This document shows, piece after piece, positions 1-6,093 of a stretch of 35,208 bases of DNA; within the stretch, counting starts at the first letter, position 1; each line of letters begins with the position of its first letter. This DNA is from Alphaproteobacteria bacterium (GTDB lineage Bacteria > Pseudomonadota > Alphaproteobacteria > Rhizobiales > JAJFHR01). A program made the position numbers and the translations under genes. The notes under the pieces are model-generated. The model did not search any database and was not told where the DNA came from. It was given only the letters and a program-made list of their open reading frames with translations. Where the stretch lies: contig JAJRTY010000195.1 in NCBI GenBank assembly GCA_024278055.1, positions 1 to 35,208 on the forward strand. Reading direction: 5' to 3'.

Positions 1-77
1 AGCTCAGAGGCCTTCACTCCTGCCTCATATTCCTTGATCATTCCGATAATCTGTTCGTCCGTAAATCTGCGTTTCAT
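1..77 (-). CDS. IS3-family transposase OrfA, N-terminal fragment
   Basis: The reverse strand starts with ATG at 77 and reads MKRRFTDEQIIGMIKEYEAG and onward, still open at the window edge. This is the highly characteristic N-terminus of the IS3-family OrfA protein (HTH_Tnp_1), the DNA-binding half of the OrfAB transposase. Only about 25 residues are in the window, so the state of the rest of the element is unknown. The start lies about 60 bases inside the putative terminal inverted repeat, as expected for the left end of an IS3-family element lying in reverse orientation. Confidence 0.85.
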   Translation of the reverse strand, partial: MKRRFTDEQIIGMIKEYEAGVKASE

Positions 78-120
78 AGTCCAGCCTTTCAATGACGGAT
101 TACTAACACCAATCTGGCCG

Positions 121-140
121 GAATTCAGGGGGCTGGGTCA
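121..140 (-). repeat. Putative terminal inverted repeat of the IS3-family element
   Basis: Read on the minus strand, the sequence from 140 begins TGACCCAGCCCCCTGAATTC. This has the 5'-TG start and C-rich run typical of IS3-family (IS407-like) ends, and orfA begins about 60 bases further in. The element boundary is therefore placed at 140/141. The other end is outside the window, so neither the matching repeat nor a target duplication can be confirmed. Confidence 0.6.
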
Positions 141-220
141 ACGACCAAAAGGAAAGGTCTACACCCGCGCATACACCTGATACTCAAAAAGCTCCGGAAT
201 GGGTTAATTCCCTTGGAGAA

Positions 221-1114
221 TTGACGAAAAACAGCCTTACTAAAGTCGGAAAATATATTGTAGGTGAGGGGTCTTACTACATAGATGTTTTTGCAGAAAA
301 AAAACGAACCAACAAAGCAAAGGAAGTACTGGCTGTTGGTGCTGCGGAACACATTGTTGATCAATTTGGAACCGAAGACCCAATTGCAAAACGTGCCCTT
401 CAACGTGAATTTAACCGCATGTACAGGTCGCAGGACAATATAGAAGGGGTAACACGGATTGCCCTAGAAGATCTGGAGAATTCCGATAAATCGAAATTTC
501 AAGATTTGGAAATTGATGAAGACTGGCTTCACATGTTTTTCAACATTGCAGGTCAGTTTTCATCAGAACAAATGCAGGAGTTTTTGGGTAAATTGTTGTC
601 AGGTGAAATTCAGTCACCAAGCACATTTTCTCCAAAAACTTTGCAACTCATTCCATCACTGGATCGACGGGCTTTATCTGCCCTTCAAGATTTTCTTTCC
701 TGTGCATTTATTTCTACCTTTATGGTTCAACCAAAAGTTCCTAATTTGGGGTTTAACATCGGTGAAAACGGGTTGAAGAAGTTTGAACTTTCGTATTCAA
801 AACTTTTAATTTTGCAGGACTATGGTTTGGCCGGAAGTGATTTTTTAAGTTATCAGGAAATTTCAGAGAATGTACTGACAATAGTACCCCACCAAATTGG
901 TGATAAGTTTTTCGTCACAGAATGCATTGACCCACCAGATCCAAAACGAATGATAAAATTTAGTGGCCTCTCATTGTCTATAGCGGGTACCGAAATTTCC
1001 AAGGTTATGAATTTTGGAAACAACGAAGACTATTGGAAAGCTTTTAGTGATTGGCTTAAAGAGAAGCACAAACTTAGAACGATTGAAATTCCTGCTGACA
1101 GTGACGCCGAATAA
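221..1114 (+). CDS. DUF2806 domain protein, probably 5'-truncated by the IS element
   Basis: The product resembles the DUF2806 family. It has an early segment LTKVGKYIVGEG, a middle segment SQDNIEGVTRIALEDL, and the family-like core DEDWLHMFFNIAGQFSSEQMQ followed by GKLLSGEIQSPSTFS. The biochemical function of the family is not known to me; it is often found in accessory regions. No ATG or GTG start is available. The frame is open upstream from 221 through the inferred IS boundary at 140/141, and the segment between them reads NDQKERSTPAHTPDTQKAPE, which looks like native protein. TTG at 221 is the first usable start, but its nearest purine-rich stretch (GGAGAA) sits directly against it, which is poor spacing. 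The likeliest reading is that the insertion removed the native start and a few residues. Expression, if any, would be from TTG 221 or from within the IS. Its base composition is lower in GC than that of the genes to the right. Confidence 0.6.
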   Translation: MTKNSLTKVGKYIVGEGSYYIDVFAEKKRTNKAKEVLAVGAAEHIVDQFGTEDPIAKRALQREFNRMYRSQDNIEGVTRIALEDLENSDKSKFQDLEIDEDWLHMFFNIAGQFSSEQMQEFLGKLLSGEIQSPSTFSPKTLQLIPSLDRRALSALQDFLSCAFISTFMVQPKVPNLGFNIGENGLKKFELSYSKLLILQDYGLAGSDFLSYQEISENVLTIVPHQIGDKFFVTECIDPPDPKRMIKFSGLSLSIAGTEISKVMNFGNNEDYWKAFSDWLKEKHKLRTIEIPADSDAE

Positions 1115-1312
1115 TACACTTTTCCTGCTACACAAATGTGCTACACTCCATTATGTAGCAGTCAATTAAGTGTTGGTTTTCTGCGGTTTTTTGTTGCCGG
1201 GTCTGTATCTCATCGCCCGCTCCAAATAAATGCCGAAAAAGCCCGTGCAAACTTTTGGGGGCAGCGCAACCATCCTCGAATTTGCCATCGACAGAATGTT
1301 GAGACTTTCACA
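1115..1312. other. Intergenic region with a short perfect hairpin
   Basis: No convincing gene lies here. It holds the direct repeat TGCTACA (1126-1132 and 1139-1145). The second copy pairs perfectly with TGTAGCA (1154-1160) across an 8-base loop. No T-tract follows, so it is not a clear intrinsic terminator. It lies between convergent genes, where a terminator or recombination remnant could sit. Confidence 0.4.
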
Positions 1313-2359
1313 TTACCCCGCTTCGGCAAAGGCTGGCATTACAGAATTGATAAACCGTTCAAGCGAGGCTTTCTTGCGCTCGAAACTCATGCCTGAATCA
1401 ATCCAGAATGAATATTCATCATAGCCAAGGGCCTCATAGGTCTTCAGGCGTTTGATGACATCATCAGCCCGTCCGATAACGTTGGTTTCGCGCATGCTTT
1501 CAGGGCTGTACATCGGATTAGTCGCTATTTCTTCGTCACTCAGGCGCTCAATCAGCCCCTGTTTGACCGGGCGTTCGTTTTTAAACCAGGCACCAAAATA
1601 ATTGTAGAACCGGTTTATTTCTTCCGCACCCAATTGAACATCGGCCTCATTGTTGCCGACATAAGTATGACGCAACAACATTATTTTGGGCCGCGGTACA
1701 TCACGGTTGTTTTTGCATGCCGCCTCAAAACGGTCCATCAGGCTGACAACTTCATCATCCCCCAGCCATAGCGGGGTTACCTGGACATTACACCCGTTTG
1801 CAACCGCAAAGTCGTGACTGTTGGGATCTCTTGCCGCAACCCAGATCGGCGGATGAGGGTCCTGCAAAGGTTGCGGTGCCGAGGTTGTAGATGGAAATGA
1901 CCAGAATTCACCCTCATGGGCATAATCGCCTTTCCACAGATTTTTGACGGCAGGAATTAATTCCCGCATTTTCTGTCCGGCATCCCAGGCATTAAGACCA
2001 GGAGAAAGCCTCTCGTATTCATACACATACGCCCCCCTGGCGATGCCTATTTCCAATCGGCCATCCATGATGATATCGGCCATAGCAGCTTCTCCGGCAA
2101 GCTTAATTGGATGCCAGAAAGGAGCAACAACAGTACCGGTTCCAAGCCGTACATTTTTGGTTCTGCGGGCAAGATCCACAAGATTTAAAAATGGGTTTGG
2201 GGCAATGGTGAAATTCATACCATGATGTTCACCGGTCCAGATCGCATGCATACCGCCCCGGTCGGCAATATCGCACAGCTCAAGAAACTCCTTGTAAAGC
2301 CTTTGCTGGCTTTCCTCTGATGAGATCCGCTCCAGATGAACAAAGAGGGAAAATTTCAT
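1313..2359 (-). CDS. LLM-class (luciferase-like) flavin-dependent monooxygenase
   Basis: This 348-residue protein has the bacterial luciferase-like TIM-barrel fold (FMNH2- or F420-dependent). Its N-terminus MKFSLFVHLERI leads to GGMHAIWTGEHHGMNF, followed by RTKNVRLGTGTVVAPFWHP and the family pattern RLEIGIARGAYVYEYERL. Such enzymes use reduced flavin and O2 to hydroxylate or insert oxygen (for example type II Baeyer-Villiger enzymes, RutA, alkanesulfonate monooxygenases). The adjacent flavin reductase argues for reduced FMN as cosubstrate. The ATG at 2359 lies 3 bases after the stop of the reductase gene, with an AGGAAC ribosome-binding site inside that gene's end, so the two are translationally linked. 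The length fits the family. The substrate cannot be read from sequence. It is the last gene of the three-gene minus-strand operon. Confidence 0.88.
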   Translation of the reverse strand: MKFSLFVHLERISSEESQQRLYKEFLELCDIADRGGMHAIWTGEHHGMNFTIAPNPFLNLVDLARRTKNVRLGTGTVVAPFWHPIKLAGEAAMADIIMDGRLEIGIARGAYVYEYERLSPGLNAWDAGQKMRELIPAVKNLWKGDYAHEGEFWSFPSTTSAPQPLQDPHPPIWVAARDPNSHDFAVANGCNVQVTPLWLGDDEVVSLMDRFEAACKNNRDVPRPKIMLLRHTYVGNNEADVQLGAEEINRFYNYFGAWFKNERPVKQGLIERLSDEEIATNPMYSPESMRETNVIGRADDVIKRLKTYEALGYDEYSFWIDSGMSFERKKASLERFINSVMPAFAEAG

Positions 2360-2362
2360 GGT

Positions 2363-3292
2363 TCAGGTTCCTAGTTTTACCTGGCGTATTTCACCAGATT
2401 TTTGATTGCCAAAGTAAATCCCATAATCTCCCACCAGGCTTTCAACCCGCAGGCGTTTGAGCATTTCGGCAACTGGTCTGGTTCTTATTTGGGTGAAGGT
2501 CTGCTCGTTCAGAATATGGAACTGACCTAAAGATGGTTGGCCACCTGCAGCGCTGCAATGATAGACAATATGTTGTTTGTTGTGATCGCTATCTGCATAG
2601 ACCGAATAGATAAATCCAACGGATGCCTGAAGTTTGGTTTCTTCAAGCAGCGCTATTATCTGAACACTTGCTCCGTTTCCCGTCGTGACCGATTTATGCG
2701 GCAACTCCAGATCACCAGCTTCATTGCGCACCAGCAGAATTTCGCCTTGCCTTTCAATAACCGCACTGACCACCACATCTGTGCCCGATGTGATGACAGA
2801 CATGGCTTTTTCTTCGAGTGCTGGCGTGAAGTAAGCTCCGCGCACATAGCCCAAACCATTTACAAATCCGTTTTTAAATACTTCCACTTTACCAATCAGT
2901 ATCGCATGATCGCCTGCTTCTATAACCTGATGCATCGAACAATCGAACCAGGCTGCAACCTCATCCAGTACTGGTGAGCCCTGTGGCCCGGTCGCCCACT
3001 TCACAGCGGCAAAACGATCTGCCACCGGCATGGCAAAGACCTGCGAAATTTCTTTCTGGTCTTCCGCCAGAATATTGACAGCAAACCCTGAGGCAGTAGT
3101 GAATGCCTTATAATTTCTGGAGGTCTTTGCCAGACTGACCAATAACAAGGGCGGCTCAAGCGACACGCTCGAAAATGAGTTTGCGGTAAAGCCAAGCAGA
3201 TTATTATTTGAATCAAAGGCTGTAACAACAGTGATGCCGGTTAAAAAAGCGCCAAACGCATCTCTGAGAGCCCTGGGGTTTTCGTTACTCAA
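2363..3292 (-). CDS. Flavin reductase domain protein with C-terminal degenerate Nudix-like domain
   Basis: Residues about 5-165 are a flavin reductase-like (FMN-binding split-barrel, DIM6/NTAB type) domain. Motifs include ALRDAFGAFLTGITVVTA, GFTANSFSSVSLEPPLLLVSL and FAVNILAEDQ. This domain supplies reduced flavin to a partner monooxygenase. Typical stand-alone members have about 160-180 residues; this one has 309. Residues about 170-300 (VVVSAVIERQGEILLVRNEAG, later LLEETKLQASVGFIYSVY) resemble a Nudix fold, but the Nudix box has lost the REUXEEXGU pattern, keeping only LLEET. It is probably not a hydrolase and may be a sensing or docking module (inference). The start is TTG at 3292, overlapping the TGA of the upstream hydrolase (TTGA), which implies coupled translation. 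Its monooxygenase partner is immediately downstream. Confidence 0.82.
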   Translation of the reverse strand: MSNENPRALRDAFGAFLTGITVVTAFDSNNNLLGFTANSFSSVSLEPPLLLVSLAKTSRNYKAFTTASGFAVNILAEDQKEISQVFAMPVADRFAAVKWATGPQGSPVLDEVAAWFDCSMHQVIEAGDHAILIGKVEVFKNGFVNGLGYVRGAYFTPALEEKAMSVITSGTDVVVSAVIERQGEILLVRNEAGDLELPHKSVTTGNGASVQIIALLEETKLQASVGFIYSVYADSDHNKQHIVYHCSAAGGQPSLGQFHILNEQTFTQIRTRPVAEMLKRLRVESLVGDYGIYFGNQKSGEIRQVKLGT

Positions 3293-4107
3293 TTTACCTG
3301 CTCCCTCAATAAATTCACGGGCTCATTTAACCAGGCACTTAGTGCGGAATTCACCTCCACAGGTGTCGTCAGGTGAGCCATGTGCCTGTGCCCCGGTATG
3401 ATGCAAATTTTGCCATTAGGAGTGTTTGCCGCCATTGTTATGGCCATATCCGGCGTAGAATTCGGATCGTCATCCCCGGTTAGAAAAAGAGCAGGACAAT
3501 TTACCTTGTTCCAACAATTGGCATAGGTTGCATCACCCCTGGCAAAGGCGTCATAAGTGGTTGCATAATTCTGCTGCTCCATTTGCGATAACCACAACCT
3601 GGCTTTCCTGCCGGCCTCCACATCCCGGGGCCCGTTATCAAACCAGCGAGCGATGGGGCCGCATACATCAATGCCGCCATTTAGGATATCCTTAGCCCTT
3701 AGCAAAACCGCCTTTCGGGCGTCCTCATTGCGACAATAAACACCGTTCAACACCGCAACCCGAAGTACGTTTTCCGGGTGCCTTGCAACATATCCACCAG
3801 CAATCAGGGCCCCCATGGAATGTCCCGCAATATTCGTCGGGCCACAGTTGAGCGCTAAAATAAATTCATGCAGCCACTCAACAAAATCTGGCAATTGAGA
3901 CCCCACAGGCAGAGGCGTGCTGCCGCCGTGCCCCGGCAGATTTACAGCGATCACCCGATGTGATTTTGCAAAGATGTCAATTTGCGGCTGCCATGCGGCA
4001 TGTTGCATACCAACACCATGAATAAAAAGGAGGGGCTCACCTTTGCCGCGTTCAAGATAAACCACGGATTGATCGCCACATGACAGCGGCAGATTTGTCA
4101 AGGTCAT
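3289..4107 (-). CDS. Alpha/beta hydrolase
   Basis: This is an alpha/beta-hydrolase fold protein of about 272 residues. It has an oxyanion-hole motif LLFIHGVGMQHAAW near residue 27, NLPGHGGS near residue 56, and the nucleophile elbow GHSMG with Ser97. The acid is in LTGDDDPNS (around Asp212-214) and the base is in GHRHMAHL (likely His242), so the catalytic triad is complete. Family members hydrolyse esters, lactones, C-C bonds or carbamates. The ATG at 4107 is preferred over an in-frame TTG at 4113 because AAGGA lies about 8 bases before the ATG. It is first in the operon with the flavin reductase and LLM monooxygenase. A monooxygenase plus hydrolase pair would fit oxidation of a ketone to an ester or lactone followed by hydrolysis (inference). 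The promoter region contains a perfect GntR-type palindrome. Confidence 0.85.
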   Translation of the reverse strand: MTLTNLPLSCGDQSVVYLERGKGEPLLFIHGVGMQHAAWQPQIDIFAKSHRVIAVNLPGHGGSTPLPVGSQLPDFVEWLHEFILALNCGPTNIAGHSMGALIAGGYVARHPENVLRVAVLNGVYCRNEDARKAVLLRAKDILNGGIDVCGPIARWFDNGPRDVEAGRKARLWLSQMEQQNYATTYDAFARGDATYANCWNKVNCPALFLTGDDDPNSTPDMAITMAANTPNGKICIIPGHRHMAHLTTPVEVNSALSAWLNEPVNLLREQVN

Positions 4108-4138
4108 GACCAAAATCCTTTAAATCCTGACATGTCGA

Positions 4139-4168
4139 ATTATGGTATACCATCTTACTGTATGTCAA
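4139..4168 (-). promoter_or_regulatory. Predicted sigma70-like promoter of the hydrolase/monooxygenase operon
   Basis: On the minus strand TTGACA (4168-4163) is followed after 18 bases by CATAAT (4144-4139), upstream of the ATG at 4107. The palindromic operator ATGGTATACCAT covers the spacer's end and the -10 box, a classic repression geometry. This is based on consensus matching only. Confidence 0.5.
4142..4153. promoter_or_regulatory. FadR/GntR-type operator palindrome
   Basis: ATGGTATACCAT is a perfect 12-base palindrome in the intergenic space between the divergent hydrolase operon and gntR at 4212. Its core TGGTATACCA fits the general FadR-subfamily consensus TNGT-N(0-3)-ACNA. A related half GTATGT follows at 4160-4165. 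Adjacent FCD-type GntR genes make one of them the natural ligand. Confidence 0.6.
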
Positions 4169-4211
4169 TAATTATTGCGCAAAGGCATTCAAGCCGCTAA
4201 AATCACCGTCT

Positions 4212-4904
4212 ATGGAAAACAGCATGAATCTGAATTTAAGAATTGAACATCCTCCACTGACTTTGCGGGAAATGGCTTTGGAACGCATGCGTGCTGCAAT
4301 AATTGCCGGAAAGTTTGCGTCAGGTGCCCGGCTGGTAGAACGGCCATTGTGTGAACAACTGGGCGTCAGCAGATCAGTTGTGCGCGAGGTAATCAGGTAT
4401 CTTGAAGCAGAAGGGCTGGTTGAGATTATTCCCAACAAGGGGCCAATTGTTGCGCGCATGGACTGGGATCAGGCCCGGCAGATTTATGACGTGCGCCTTT
4501 TGCTGGAGGCCAAAGCTGCCGAAACCTGTGCCAGGATTGCCGATAAAGCTGACAAGGCCCGGCTTGGTATCGCTTTTGATCTGTTGAAGGCGGCCTACAG
4601 TTCAGGTGACAGCATCAGTTTGTTCGATGCCACAACCCGGTTTTATCAGGTTATTTTTGATATCAGCGAGCATAATGTTGCCTGGGAAATTGTACAAAGA
4701 TTAAACGGACGGATCAGCCGCCTCAGGGCCATGACGCTTGGCACGGCTGACAGGCATGTGGCGGGCTTTGCGCGGATGACCAGGATTTATCAGGCAATCA
4801 TCAACAATGACCCGACTTCTGCAGCTCAAGCTGTAAAAACCCACATCAGAGAAGCCGCCCGGATCGCCGAAAAACTTTTGGTTGGCAAACAGGACAGGCT
4901 CTAA
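4212..4904 (+). CDS. GntR-family transcriptional regulator, FCD subfamily
   Basis: The protein has 230 residues with an N-terminal winged helix-turn-helix at about 16-80: LTLREMALERMRAAI, then LVERPLCEQLGVSRSVVREV and GLVEIIPNKG. A C-terminal FCD ligand-binding domain follows (YDVRLLLEAKAAE onward). In many FCD proteins a D-x-x-x-H motif (as in DxxFH) helps bind a metal; here the aligned segment reads TTRFY, so that site appears lost. The ATG at 4212 lacks a clear ribosome-binding site. An internal ATG at 4224 (residue 5) has GGAAAA about 7 bases upstream and is an alternative. The gene is divergent from the monooxygenase operon and shares its operator region. Its last 4 bases overlap those of the convergent second GntR gene. 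It probably represses the adjacent operon and is released by a small acid or CoA-related ligand (inference). Confidence 0.88.
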   Translation: MENSMNLNLRIEHPPLTLREMALERMRAAIIAGKFASGARLVERPLCEQLGVSRSVVREVIRYLEAEGLVEIIPNKGPIVARMDWDQARQIYDVRLLLEAKAAETCARIADKADKARLGIAFDLLKAAYSSGDSISLFDATTRFYQVIFDISEHNVAWEIVQRLNGRISRLRAMTLGTADRHVAGFARMTRIYQAIINNDPTSAAQAVKTHIREAARIAEKLLVGKQDRL

Positions 4905-5563
4905 GAAGCAGGCCGCTCATCCGGGGTCGAAATTCGGTTGGGGGCATCGCGAGCATGGGTGCGCATAAGTTCAGCGGCCTGAGCTGTTTTGCCCGCCACC
5001 ATGGCCTCAAAAATCCGCTCATGTTCACTCCACACATGGGTGGTCATACCGGGATGCTGCAATACTTTGCTCATCGACCTTTGCAGGTGACGCCAGTTCA
5101 GATGCATTGTATCAATAATGATTGCATTACCGCTGAGCTGATAAATCAGTGAATGAAAATCTATATCCGCCTGCAAAACCGCCTGACTTTGAGCCGCCTC
5201 AACACAAGCCTTGCCACGCGCAATGATTTCACGGCCTCTGGCAATATCTTCTTTAGTCAGGCGCGTGACCGCCAACTCAACCGCCAGCGGATCAATTGCC
5301 GCGCGAAACTGATAAATTTCATTAAACAGCTTTCCGTCAACTGCGGCCACAACAACACCGCGCCTACCGGTGTCTTCGACAAAATTTTGCGATTTCAGCA
5401 TGGCAATTGCACTGTTCACCGGCTGGCGTGAAACATTGAGCTGTGCTGCCAGATGATCCTGAGACAGCCGCGTGCCTGGCGTCAAAGACCCGGTACAAAT
5501 TTCGTTGAGGATTGCTTCATAGGTCATTTGTACCAGCGATTTTGCCGGTGTCAGTGTTTCCAT
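4901..5563 (-). CDS. GntR-family transcriptional regulator, FCD subfamily
   Basis: The protein has 220 residues. The winged-HTH spans about 8-72, with LVQMTYEAILNEI, then GTRLSQDHLAAQLNVSRQPV. The FCD domain follows from FRAAIDPLAVELA. Unlike its neighbour, it keeps the metal-site motif DIDFH and later His residues (WSEHERIFEAM and LMRTHARDA), so it may bind a carboxylate through a metal ion as many FCD proteins do. ATG at 5563 has GGGAAGG about 7 bases upstream. It is divergent from the hcm operon at 5673, across a region containing two GTATAC-like operator halves, making it the first candidate regulator of that operon. Its 3' end overlaps that of the gntR at 4212. Confidence 0.9.
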   Translation of the reverse strand: METLTPAKSLVQMTYEAILNEICTGSLTPGTRLSQDHLAAQLNVSRQPVNSAIAMLKSQNFVEDTGRRGVVVAAVDGKLFNEIYQFRAAIDPLAVELAVTRLTKEDIARGREIIARGKACVEAAQSQAVLQADIDFHSLIYQLSGNAIIIDTMHLNWRHLQRSMSKVLQHPGMTTHVWSEHERIFEAMVAGKTAQAAELMRTHARDAPNRISTPDERPAS

Positions 5564-5602
5564 TAAGAACCTTCCCTCTGCCGATTGAAACCATATAGCT
5601 GC

Positions 5603-5653
5603 TTGACACTATAGCGGCAAAACAGCATTCTGTATACGAAATTTGGTATGCGA
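5603..5653 (+). promoter_or_regulatory. hcm operon control region: -35-like box and two GntR-type operator sites
   Basis: TTGACA at 5603-5608 is a good -35 match; the best -10 at normal spacing, CATTCT (5626-5631), is weak. Immediately downstream are CTGTATACGA (5630-5639) and TGGTATGCGA (5644-5653), each one base away from TNGT-N2-ACNA, with starts 14 bases apart. They resemble the perfect palindrome at 4142-4153. Binding there would block the promoter. Evidence is consensus matching only. Confidence 0.45.
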
Positions 5654-5672
5654 AATAGCAGGGAGATGGGGT

Positions 5673-6083
5673 ATGACATCAACGGCAATCAGAATTTTGC
5701 TGGCAAAAGTAGGTCTTGATGGTCATGACCGCGGCATCAAGGTCGTTGCCCGGACTTTACGCGATGCCGGCATGGATGTGGTCTATTCCGGGCTTCACCG
5801 CACCCCGGAAGAAGTGGTCACCGCCGCTGTTCAGGAGGATGTGGACATCCTCGGTGTCAGTCTTTTGTCCGGTGTTCAGCTAACGGTTTTTCCAAAAATA
5901 TTTGCGCTGTTGAAAGAAAAAAATGTCAACGACCTGATCGTTGTTGCGGGCGGTGTCATGCCCGATGAAGATGTTGTTGCCATCAAAAAAATGGGCGTAG
6001 CTTTAGTGATGCTGCAAGATACCCCGCCTAAGGAAATCATCGCCTCGCTGCAACAACTGGTTGCCGAACGCGGCCCCAGGTAA
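5673..6083 (+). CDS. hcmB: 2-hydroxyisobutyryl-CoA mutase small (cobalamin-binding) subunit
   Basis: This 136-residue B12-binding domain protein resembles the C-terminal domain of methylmalonyl-CoA mutase as a separate subunit. It has the base-off/His-on cobalamin motif DxHxxG (Asp16, His18, Gly21 in VGLDGHDRG), the GVSLLSG loop and a VVAGGVMP segment that contacts the nucleotide tail. The length matches the HCM small subunit of Aquincola tertiaricarbonis (136 residues as I recall). ATG at 5673 is chosen over an upstream in-frame TTG because GGGAGA precedes it and homologues start here. It pairs with the large subunit at 8467 to form the radical carbon-skeleton mutase, supplying adenosylcobalamin. 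It is first in the operon, with the ligase start 10 bases downstream. The assignment to HCM rather than another acyl-CoA mutase rests on the large subunit. Confidence 0.85.
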   Translation: MTSTAIRILLAKVGLDGHDRGIKVVARTLRDAGMDVVYSGLHRTPEEVVTAAVQEDVDILGVSLLSGVQLTVFPKIFALLKEKNVNDLIVVAGGVMPDEDVVAIKKMGVALVMLQDTPPKEIIASLQQLVAERGPR

Positions 6084-6093
6084 GGAAAAGATT

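Noticed and set aside
2537-2977. 146-codon plus-strand frame opposite the flavin reductase gene
   Set aside because: It is antisense to a strongly supported CDS, and its composition (Cys-, His- and Arg-rich) matches no family.
1313-4107. Identification as the rut (pyrimidine degradation) operon
   Set aside because: RutA-, RutD- and RutF-like classes are present, but rutB, rutC and rutE are absent and the reductase is a fusion.
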